From contig USCP01000130.1 of the NCBI GenBank assembly GCA_900553245.1, positions 1-5,585 on the forward strand: DNA of 5,585 nucleotides, read 5' to 3'. Below, piece after piece: positions 1 to 5,038 of the stretch. Within the stretch, counting starts at the first letter, position 1. Every line of letters begins with the position of its first letter. The notes beneath the pieces were generated by a model. It saw only the letters and a program-made list of their open reading frames with translations, was not told the DNA's origin and did no database searches. Source of the DNA: an uncultured Peptococcaceae bacterium (lineage in GTDB: Bacteria; Bacillota; Peptococcia; Peptococcales; Peptococcaceae). The position numbers and the translations under genes were made by a program.

Positions 1-183
1 TACCAAGGCAATGAACTCCGGCATATCGCGGAGCATGTTTTTTAAACGGCTGTATCCGTAATCCTTGCTGGAGATGTGGTTGTTGGCAAAAAGCTGAGCC
101 ACATCGTTAATCGGATGGGTGCCGTAGTTGATATTTTTGCAGAGAAAGCGATAAATTTCGTCTTTCTGATCAATGGTTAACAT
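1..183 (-). CDS. LOTUS/OST-HTH domain protein, N-terminal part (cut by window edge)
   Basis: The first 61 codons of a gene reading left out of the window, starting with ATG at 183-181. A ribosome site AGAAAGGA (197-190) lies 6 bases upstream. The translation opens MLTIDQKDEIYRFL and has the pattern of a LOTUS (OST-HTH) winged-helix domain: an amphipathic first helix (residues 5-16), a middle segment INDVAQLFANN (25-35), and the diagnostic DYGYSRLKNMLRDMPEFIAL block (41-60), where the family carries a YG[YF]xKLxxLL..LP motif. LOTUS domains are predicted or shown to bind RNA, including G-rich RNA; in bacteria they often accompany NYN-type nuclease domains. Whether a second domain follows lies outside the window. 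The start is 17 bp after the mnmA stop, so the two are probably co-transcribed. The domain call rests on motif recognition only; the biological role is unknown. Confidence 0.7.
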   Translation of the reverse strand, partial: MLTIDQKDEIYRFLCKNINYGTHPINDVAQLFANNHISSKDYGYSRLKNMLRDMPEFIALV

Positions 184-200
184 AGTAAATCCTTTCTTTA

Positions 201-1250
201 TCAGGAGGATGGTAGTATAGCGGTGATTATTCCGCCGCCAATGACGCAGTCGTCATCGTATAGGACAACACTTTGCCCCGGTGTGATGGCGCGCACTGCC
301 TCGTCAAAGGTGACGGAAAGGGTGGTGCCGTCATATTGCCAGTGCCCCATGCAACCGGTGTCACGGGAACGAATTTTAATACGTGCATGGCCTTCCTTTG
401 GGGCATTGCAGTGAAAATTGACATCATCAGCAATTAAACCTTTATGCCAAAGCGCAGGGTCACGACCAACAGTGACGGTGTTTTGCTCACAATCGGTGGC
501 AATGACATAGGCCGGATACCCTAATGCCAAGCCGAGACCGCGACGTTGGCCAATGGTATAACGCCATGCGCCGGCATGAGTGCCGATGCGTTCGTTGTTT
601 TCATCGACAAAAGCGCCTTCTTTTGGCAAGCGCTTTGGACAATAGCCGTTCAAGAAAGTGGTGTAGTCATCGTTCGGGATAAAGCAGATTTCTTGGCTTT
701 CGCGCTTGCTTGCGGTGGAAAGACCCATGGACGCGGCAATGGCGCGGACCTCATCTTTGGTATAATCGCCCAATGGACAAATGATATGTGGAAGCACTGA
801 TTGAGGAATGCCCCAAAGAAAATAGGATTGGTCTTTTTTGATATCCTTTGGTGTTGCTAAGGCGGCACCGAGTGTCGTTTCCTTGATGCGTACATAATGG
901 CCGGTGGCGAGCTTTTCGCAACCTAGGCGCTGGGCTTCTTCCCAAAGGACACCGAATTTAATAAGGGCGTTACAGCGTACACAGGGATTTGGTGTTTGGC
1001 TGTTGATATAGGCATCGGCAAAAGGTTCGATGACCGTTTTGGCAAAGGTGTCGCGGGCATCGAGAATGTGAAATTCAATGCCGAAATGGTCGGCTACACG
1101 TCTTGCATCGGAGGCAGCATCGGCATCGCGACTGCTTTCCGGTGTGAGGAGGAGATGAATCCCCACTACTTCGTGACCGGCTTCTTGTAACAAATGGACG
1201 GTGACAGAACTGTCAACTCCGCCGCTTAAGCCAACGGCAACTTTACTCAT
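201..1250 (-). CDS. mnmA: tRNA-specific 2-thiouridylase MnmA
   Basis: A cytoplasmic enzyme that activates U34 of tRNA-Lys, -Glu and -Gln with ATP and replaces the C2 oxygen with sulfur, the s2U part of mnm5s2U. The PP-loop SGGVDSS is at residues 9-15, TPNPCVRCN at 86-94, GHY at 117-119, KDQSYFL at 139-145, SQEICF at 185-190 and IGQRRGLGLA further on, followed by the C-terminal beta-barrel. By family alignment the catalytic cysteines are C93 and C189. C90 replaces the Asp found in E. coli (NPDxxC), giving a CxxC+C arrangement. Length is 349 aa, normal for the family. I chose ATG 1250 because the PP-loop follows at the usual distance and AGAAAGGA lies at 1265-1258; the frame stays open to a TTG at 1289, but that adds 13 atypical residues. 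The start overlaps the end of rarA by 8 bases, suggesting translational coupling. No cysteine desulfurase gene is adjacent. Confidence 0.96.
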   Translation of the reverse strand: MSKVAVGLSGGVDSSVTVHLLQEAGHEVVGIHLLLTPESSRDADAASDARRVADHFGIEFHILDARDTFAKTVIEPFADAYINSQTPNPCVRCNALIKFGVLWEEAQRLGCEKLATGHYVRIKETTLGAALATPKDIKKDQSYFLWGIPQSVLPHIICPLGDYTKDEVRAIAASMGLSTASKRESQEICFIPNDDYTTFLNGYCPKRLPKEGAFVDENNERIGTHAGAWRYTIGQRRGLGLALGYPAYVIATDCEQNTVTVGRDPALWHKGLIADDVNFHCNAPKEGHARIKIRSRDTGCMGHWQYDGTTLSVTFDEAVRAITPGQSVVLYDDDCVIGGGIITAILPSS

Positions 1251-2559
1251 GATGTGTTCCTTTCTGGGCGGTGACGGTATCGTCTTCAATATAATAATGG
1301 GTGCCGACGAGGCAATCCGGTAAGTATTGCTGTTCTACCTGGTGCATCGGATAATCGTGAGGATATTTATAGCCTAATCCGTGTCCGAGCTCGGCGGCGC
1401 CGGCATAATGGGCGTCGCGTAAATGGTTTGGCACGGCGCCGTTTTTCCCCTTACGCACATCGGCAAGGGCTTTGTCAATGCCAAGATAGGAGGCATTGCT
1501 CTTTGGCGCGGTGGCCATATAGACCACGGCTTGGCCTAAGATGATGCGCCCCTCAGGCATACCGACAAATTGAAGGGCGTTGGCAGCGCTTTGAGCGACC
1601 ACCAAGGCCTGTGGGTCTGCCATGCCAATATCCTCGCAAGAGAGGATGACGATGCGACGGGCAATAAAAAGTGGGTCTTCGCCGGCGTCAAGCATTCTGG
1701 CAAGATAATAGAGTGCGGCATCCGGATCGCTCCCACGCATGCTTTTTATAAAAGCGGAGATAATATCATAATGTTCATCACCGGTGCCATCATAGCTGAC
1801 GGCAGGGCGTTGGATGGACTCTTCAGCCACCGCCAAATTGACATGGATGGTACCGGTACTGTCTGCCGGGCTTGAAAGAACGGAAAGCTCGAGGGCATTC
1901 AATGCCATGCGTGCATCGCCTTGGGAGTAATTGGCGAAATGGTCGAGGGCTTCATCGGTAATAGCAACTCGATATTGCCCCAGCCCTCGCTCGCGATCGG
2001 CGAGGGCGCGGCGGCAAAGACTGATAATGTCGCCTTTGGAGAGGGGCTGCATTTCAAAAATCAAGGAACGAGAGAGCAATGCGCGATTGATGCTAAAATA
2101 AGGGTTTTGTGTAGTGGCACCAATGAGAATAATGGTGCCGTTTTCTACTGCCGGTAACAAGCCGTCCTGTTGCGCTTTATTGAAACGATGCACTTCGTCG
2201 ATAAAGAGGATGGTTTGACGGTTGTAAAGTTGAAGTTCCTCTTCAGCTTTTTTTATAAGTTTGCGAAGTTCCGGCAGTCCGTCGGTGACGGCGTTGAGAC
2301 GTTGGAATGGGCGTTTGGTGACGGTTGCAATGACCGACGCCAAGGTGGTTTTTCCGCAACCGGAGGTGCCCCATAATATAATAGAAGAAAGTCGATTACT
2401 TTCGATGGCGCGACGCAAAAGTCGCCCTGGTCCAATCAAGGATTCTTGCCCCACAACCTCATCGAGGCTTTGTGGGCGCATACGGTCGGCGAGCGGTGCA
2501 TGGGACTGATGACCCATATTGGCGCTTGCTGCTTGAAAGAGATTTATTTGGTCGGGCAT
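1243..2559 (-). CDS. rarA: replication-associated recombination protein A (AAA+ ATPase RarA/MgsA)
   Basis: A homologue of E. coli RarA (MgsA) and eukaryotic WRNIP1, related to clamp-loader ATPases, which acts at stalled replication forks and interacts with SSB. The translation shows the family core ADRMRPQSLDEVVGQ (24-38), Walker A GTSGCGKTT (64-72), Walker B LFIDEVHR (118-125), sensor 1 GATTQNP (147-153), an arginine finger in LLSRS (R164), and sensor 2 GDAR (214-217). The C-terminal oligomerisation domain includes RGSDPDAALYYLARML and ends with a GYKYPHDY...QQYLPD block. Length is 438 aa, typical. The Walker A carries TS and C where GPPG[TS]GKT is usual, but the catalytic Lys and Thr remain. 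The N-terminus contains QINLF (4-8), which resembles a beta-clamp-binding pentapeptide. The ribosome site AGAAAGGGG (2577-2569) overlaps the galU stop, and the gene starts 16 bp after galU, so it is the second gene of the operon. Confidence 0.96.
   Translation of the reverse strand: MPDQINLFQAASANMGHQSHAPLADRMRPQSLDEVVGQESLIGPGRLLRRAIESNRLSSIILWGTSGCGKTTLASVIATVTKRPFQRLNAVTDGLPELRKLIKKAEEELQLYNRQTILFIDEVHRFNKAQQDGLLPAVENGTIILIGATTQNPYFSINRALLSRSLIFEMQPLSKGDIISLCRRALADRERGLGQYRVAITDEALDHFANYSQGDARMALNALELSVLSSPADSTGTIHVNLAVAEESIQRPAVSYDGTGDEHYDIISAFIKSMRGSDPDAALYYLARMLDAGEDPLFIARRIVILSCEDIGMADPQALVVAQSAANALQFVGMPEGRIILGQAVVYMATAPKSNASYLGIDKALADVRKGKNGAVPNHLRDAHYAGAAELGHGLGYKYPHDYPMHQVEQQYLPDCLVGTHYYIEDDTVTAQKGTHHE
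1258..1265 (-). promoter_or_regulatory. ribosome binding site that sets the mnmA start
   Basis: AGAAAGGA on the minus strand, inside the last codons of rarA, 7 bases before ATG 1250. The same AGAAAGG core precedes rarA and the LOTUS gene. It favours ATG 1250 over the upstream in-frame TTG at 1289. Confidence 0.7.
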
Positions 2560-2575
2560 TGGTGAATACCCCTTT

Positions 2576-3454
2576 CTAATTGAAGGACTTTACAAGTGCC
2601 TTGAGATACTCCTTTAAGGCAGGTGCAATGGTGTCACGTTTGAGGCCATATTCAATGTTTGCCTTAATAAAGCCGAGTTGGTCGCCGACATCAAAGCGTG
2701 TTCCTTTGAAATCGCAGGCAATCATGGTTTCCTGCGCTGCCAGAGTGTTTAGGGCGTCGGTGAGTTGAATTTCTCCGCCTTTACCTGGTGCAGTGTTTTC
2801 GAGAATGTCGAAAATGGCAGGTGTGATGATATAACGTCCCATAATAGCAAGATTGCTTGGGGCTTCATCCGCGTGCGGTTTTTCAACCAGGCTTTTCACT
2901 GTGCAATTGCCCTGATTGTCAAATGTATTCGGTGCGACGATGCCGTATTTGTGGATGGCTTCGCGTGCCACCTGTTGCACCCCTAAGACGGATGCACCGG
3001 AGTTGCTATAAATATCAATAAGTTGCTTTAAACATGGCACTTCCGCATCCACCACATCGTCACCCAGAAGAACGGCAATGGCTTCACCGTTTGCAAAGTC
3101 CTTTGCGAGAGAGACTGCATGACCCAGTCCAAGAGGTTCCTCTTGAATAATATAGGAAATTTTCACAATGGAAGGAATGGATGCGATGCGTTCGCAGAGT
3201 GCATCCTTGCCGTGGGCGCACAGGAAGGCTTCAAGGTCGGGAGCGTCGGCAAAATGCGCCTTGATGGCATCTTTTTGGTCGCTTACCACAAGGAGCACTT
3301 CTTCGATACCACTGGCGGCAGCTTCTTCGATAATATATTGTAAGGTTGGAATATCTACAATCGGCAAAAGTTCTTTCGGCACGGCTTTGGTGACCGGTAA
3401 AAAACGTGTGCCGAGACCGGCTGCAGGAATGACTGCTTTTCTGATTCTTTGCAT
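2576..3454 (-). CDS. galU: UTP-glucose-1-phosphate uridylyltransferase
   Basis: Makes UDP-glucose from UTP and glucose-1-phosphate in the cytoplasm, feeding cell-envelope polysaccharide, glycolipid and galactose metabolism. The nucleotidyltransferase signature GLGTRFLPVTKAVPKE occupies residues 13-28. EEPLGLGHAV (104-113), the metal-binding region GDD (130-132), VEKP (189-192), the APSNLAIMGRY stretch just after it, and GGEIQLTDAL near residue 230 all match bacterial GalU in order. Length is 292 aa, as expected. The ATG at 3454 is preceded by GGAGGT (3467-3462) at 7 bases, and a sigma-A-like promoter lies at 3519-3490, so this is the first gene of a leftward operon with rarA, mnmA and the LOTUS gene. 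YngB/GtaB-type paralogues catalyse the same reaction, so the symbol could equally be gtaB. I see nothing abnormal in the gene. Confidence 0.96.
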   Translation of the reverse strand: MQRIRKAVIPAAGLGTRFLPVTKAVPKELLPIVDIPTLQYIIEEAAASGIEEVLLVVSDQKDAIKAHFADAPDLEAFLCAHGKDALCERIASIPSIVKISYIIQEEPLGLGHAVSLAKDFANGEAIAVLLGDDVVDAEVPCLKQLIDIYSNSGASVLGVQQVAREAIHKYGIVAPNTFDNQGNCTVKSLVEKPHADEAPSNLAIMGRYIITPAIFDILENTAPGKGGEIQLTDALNTLAAQETMIACDFKGTRFDVGDQLGFIKANIEYGLKRDTIAPALKEYLKALVKSFN

Positions 3455-3489
3455 AAAAAATACCTCCGTAGAGAGTCAGCGTTGACTAT

Positions 3490-3519
3490 AGTATATCATT
3501 TGTGATTTGTAGGTGTAAA
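3490..3519 (-). promoter_or_regulatory. sigma-A-type promoter for the galU-rarA-mnmA operon
   Basis: On the minus strand, TTTACA (3519-3514) and TATACT (3495-3490) each match the consensus at five of six positions, separated by 18 bases. The predicted transcription start is near 3483, giving a leader of about 30 nt with GGAGGT in front of galU. It lies back to back with the rightward promoter of the CLC gene. Seen by eye, not tested. Confidence 0.65.
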
Positions 3520-3534
3520 GACACTGGGACTCTG

Positions 3535-3563
3535 TTGCGAGCGGGGTTTGGAGATGTTAGAAT
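3535..3563 (+). promoter_or_regulatory. sigma-A-type extended -10 promoter for the CLC antiporter gene
   Basis: TTGCGA (3535-3540) and TAGAAT (3558-3563) are 17 bases apart, and a TG dinucleotide at 3555-3556 sits exactly where an extended -10 element would. The predicted start is near 3570, leaving a leader of about 30 nt with a strong AAGGAGGTG ribosome site (3585-3593) before ATG 3599. That leader is too short to hold a fluoride riboswitch. Confidence 0.55.
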
Positions 3564-3598
3564 AAAAACGATTATTACAGCTATAAGGAGGTGAACAA

Positions 3599-4300
3599 AT
3601 GTTTAATCCGTTTGATTTAAGAGAGCTTAAAATGTGCATTTGGAAATATCCGCGCTCGGTGGCTCGAAATATGAAAGCGCTTTCGGTTGGATCCTTTCAT
3701 TTTGAATGGCACGCTCGTATGGAGATGTTGGAGCGCTTCTTTTTTTATGCGGTCACTTCAAGCTTGATCGGATTGTATGTTGGCGTGGTGACAGCTCTAT
3801 TTGGAATGGGGCTGTTGTACATTAACGAATTTCGTAGCGCGCATTTATATTATCTGGTTCCATTTCTCGGCTTTGCCGGTTTGATTATTATGATTGTCAA
3901 CATGCAATTCGGTGGCAAAGCACAGCGTGGAATGGGGCTTATTTTTGATGTGGGCTTAGGAAAGGAAGATAAGATTCCTTTTCGCATGGTGCCGTTGACG
4001 GTTTTTTCCACTTGGATGACCCATCTATTTGGTGGGAGCGCCGGCCGTGAAGGGGTGGCGGTACAGATTGGTGCAACCATTTCTATGCAGTTTGCGGCGC
4101 TTCGTCCAAAAGGTGCGAAGTATCATGTCGTTGTTACCAGCGGCATGGCGGCGGGGTTTGCCGGCCTTTTTGGCACACCAATTGCTGCGACGTTCTTTGC
4201 CTTAGAAGTCCTTGTGGTGGGCTCGGTGTATTATGAAGCCTTGGTACCGGCCTTGATTGCTGCTTATGTATCCAGTTTCACTGCGAGAGCCATTGGCTGA
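3599..4300 (+). CDS. CLC-F antiporter, N-terminal half (helices up to about I)
   Basis: A 233-codon ORF with a strong start: AAGGAGGTG at 3585-3593 and ATG at 3599. Residues 1-45 are polar and basic, probably cytoplasmic. Hydrophobic segments follow at about 47-76, 83-101, 128-145, 176-200 and 203-228. It carries M112 in the position of the chloride-coordinating Ser and the gating glutamate E151 in GGSAGREGVAVQIG. The N-terminus is about 33 residues longer, relative to the Met/Glu landmarks, than I recall for the E. casseliflavus protein; M41 or M43 would remove this, but neither has as good a ribosome site. The ORF ends at TGA 4298-4300 right after a helix-I-like segment (AAYVSSFTARAIG). Alone it lacks helix N and the inner Tyr, so it could not form a complete ion pathway. 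Confidence 0.75.
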   Translation: MFNPFDLRELKMCIWKYPRSVARNMKALSVGSFHFEWHARMEMLERFFFYAVTSSLIGLYVGVVTALFGMGLLYINEFRSAHLYYLVPFLGFAGLIIMIVNMQFGGKAQRGMGLIFDVGLGKEDKIPFRMVPLTVFSTWMTHLFGGSAGREGVAVQIGATISMQFAALRPKGAKYHVVVTSGMAAGFAGLFGTPIAATFFALEVLVVGSVYYEALVPALIAAYVSSFTARAIG

Positions 4301-4305
4301 CCATG
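4295..4305 (+). other. frameshift junction in the CLC-F gene
   Basis: The first frame reads ATT GGC TGA (stop at 4298-4300); the second continues as CTG ACC ATG CCG from 4297. Adding one C (GGCCTGACC) restores an uninterrupted AIGLTMPIGDIP linker. A programmed -1 slip is poorly supported, because the Gly tRNA on GGC would have to re-pair on TGG and there is no slippery heptamer. A +1 shift soon meets a stop. Reinitiation at ATG 4303, two bases after the stop, is possible but has only a weak GAGAG upstream (about 4285-4289). Confidence 0.7.
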
Positions 4306-4932
4306 CCGATTGGTGATATCCCGACGATGGATGCACGTTTTATGATAATTACCATTTTCGCCGGCCTTATCTTTGGGATTGTCGGTTGGATTTTCTCGTG
4401 GTTACTCAATCATTTGCGTCTGTATTTTGCGATTTTAATCAACGACCCTCGTTTGCGAATTTTTATCATTGGTTGCGTGTTGGCGGTGGTCTTTCTTTTT
4501 GTAGGGGATGGTCGATATTCTGGGCTTAGTGACGAGATTTTTACTGCGGCGTTTACCGGCGGTGATATTTATTTTCGTGATTGGTTATTAAAGCTCTTGT
4601 TGACGGCGGTGACCTTAGCGGCGGGTTTCCAAGGCGGGGAGTTGACGCCACTCTTTGTTGTCGGCGCGACACTTGGGGCATTTTTTGCTACGCAAATGGG
4701 CATGCCGGTGGCACTTTTTGCGGCGATGGGGTGTGTGGCGGTTTTTGGCTCTGCAACGAAAACCATGTTTGCACCGATTTTTATCGGTGCGGAAGTATTT
4801 AGCGCTCAAGCCATGCCGTTTTTTGCTCTTGTAGCGATTACATCGTTTTTTATAAGTGGACATTACGGTATTTATCAATCTCAACTTTTTAGTGGAGAAG
4901 CGCCGTACCATGTTGATAATCAGAATAAATAA
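4303..4932 (+). CDS. CLC-F antiporter, C-terminal half (helices about J to R)
   Basis: A 209-codon ORF in a different frame from the upstream half, opening MPIGDIPTMDARFM. Hydrophobic segments lie at about 14-34, 52-67, 96-109, 114-130, 134-148 and 170-186. GGELTPLF (111-118) aligns with the helix-N start of ClC-ec1 (GGIFAPM), with Glu, Leu and Thr at the pore positions as in CLC-F proteins. GHYGIYQSQLF (187-197) supplies the inner gate Tyr (Y191). The ATG has no convincing ribosome site, so independent translation would depend on coupling to the stop two bases upstream. More likely this is the second half of one gene. It ends TAA at 4930-4932 with a short polar tail, and no CBS domains follow. 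Confidence 0.65.
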   Translation: MPIGDIPTMDARFMIITIFAGLIFGIVGWIFSWLLNHLRLYFAILINDPRLRIFIIGCVLAVVFLFVGDGRYSGLSDEIFTAAFTGGDIYFRDWLLKLLLTAVTLAAGFQGGELTPLFVVGATLGAFFATQMGMPVALFAAMGCVAVFGSATKTMFAPIFIGAEVFSAQAMPFFALVAITSFFISGHYGIYQSQLFSGEAPYHVDNQNK

Positions 4933-4954
4933 ATCTAGGCAAAAAAGATAAAAT

Positions 4955-4982
4955 TTGCTACTATAAATTAGTAGACTATCAT
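4955..4982 (+). promoter_or_regulatory. possible promoter for ppaC
   Basis: TTGCTA (4955-4960, four of six) and TATCAT (4977-4982, five of six) are separated by 16 bases. The predicted start, near 4989, would leave a leader of about 50 nt. Other AT-rich -10-like words exist (TATAAA at 4962, TAAAAT at 4949) but have no good -35 element. No convincing rho-independent terminator separates ppaC from the CLC gene, so read-through is also possible. Confidence 0.4.
4958..4974 (+). repeat. perfect inverted repeat CTACTA-TAAAT-TAGTAG in the ppaC promoter region
   Basis: Two 6-base arms (4958-4963 and 4969-4974) flank a 5-base centre, lying between and partly over the proposed -35 and -10 elements. 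The position suits a repressor operator. As RNA it would be a weak, AT-rich hairpin without a following T-run, so a terminator is unlikely. Confidence 0.4.
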
Positions 4983-4988
4983 CGTTTT

Positions 4989-5008
4989 ACGGCGTGTTCT
5001 TACGCTGT
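4989..5008 (+). promoter_or_regulatory. leader stem-loop upstream of ppaC
   Basis: ACGGCGT (4989-4995) can pair with ACGCTGT (5002-5008) across a 6-base loop, giving seven base pairs including one G-U. If transcription starts near 4989 this hairpin would form the very 5' end of the mRNA, where such stems can protect transcripts. There is no T-run after it. It is not a fluoride riboswitch. Confidence 0.35.
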
Positions 5009-5038
5009 TCAACGTTTAAAGAAAGAGGCGTTAAAATT

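Larger units (their letters stand above)
3599..4932 (+). pseudogene. CLC-type fluoride/proton antiporter (CLC-F/EriC-F), single gene broken by a frameshift
   Basis: Read as one unit with one base added near 4297, this gives a membrane protein of about 444 aa, a normal CLC length. Aligning by motif to E. coli ClC-ec1, Ser107 becomes M112 in RGMGLIF, the gating glutamate becomes E151 in GREG, helix N reads GGELTPLF (E348 in joined numbering) and the inner Tyr445 equivalent is Y426 in GIYQSQ. Met for Ser and a Glu-x-Thr helix N are hallmarks of the CLC-F branch. As I recall the Enterococcus casseliflavus antiporter (M79, E118, E318, Y396), the spacings M-E (39) and E-Y (78) agree exactly and E-E differs by three residues. 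CLC-F proteins expel fluoride in exchange for protons. Both halves keep coherent coding sequence, so the break is recent, a sequencing error, or a functional split. The gene stands alone behind its own promoter, with ppaC next. Confidence 0.75.

Noticed and set aside
1251..1289. Longer MnmA start at 1289
   Set aside because: The codon is TTG, the extra 13 residues do not resemble MnmA, and a good ribosome site directly precedes ATG 1250.
1570..1875. Plus-strand ORFs over mnmA, rarA and galU (for example 101 codons at 1570)
   Set aside because: They are antisense shadows of strongly conserved genes, without ribosome sites or family motifs.
3550..3600. Fluoride riboswitch (crcB motif), suggested by GGAGATG at 3550
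   Set aside because: The rest of the motif is missing: no pairing CUCC, no AACCGC-like block and no CUGAUG. The word also overlaps the best promoter -10 region.
4280..4305. Programmed -1 frameshift in the CLC-F gene
   Set aside because: There is no slippery heptamer or obvious downstream stem, and re-pairing of tRNA-Gly from GGC to TGG is poor.
4615..4911. 98-codon minus-strand ORF rich in Lys and Arg
   Set aside because: It lies antisense to the well-supported CLC-F C-terminal half, has no ribosome site or recognisable motif, and its Lys/Arg content is what antisense reading of hydrophobic codons produces.
4933..4985. Rho-independent terminator after the CLC-F gene
   Set aside because: The only clear hairpin (4958-4974) is all but free of G-C pairs and is not followed by a T-run.
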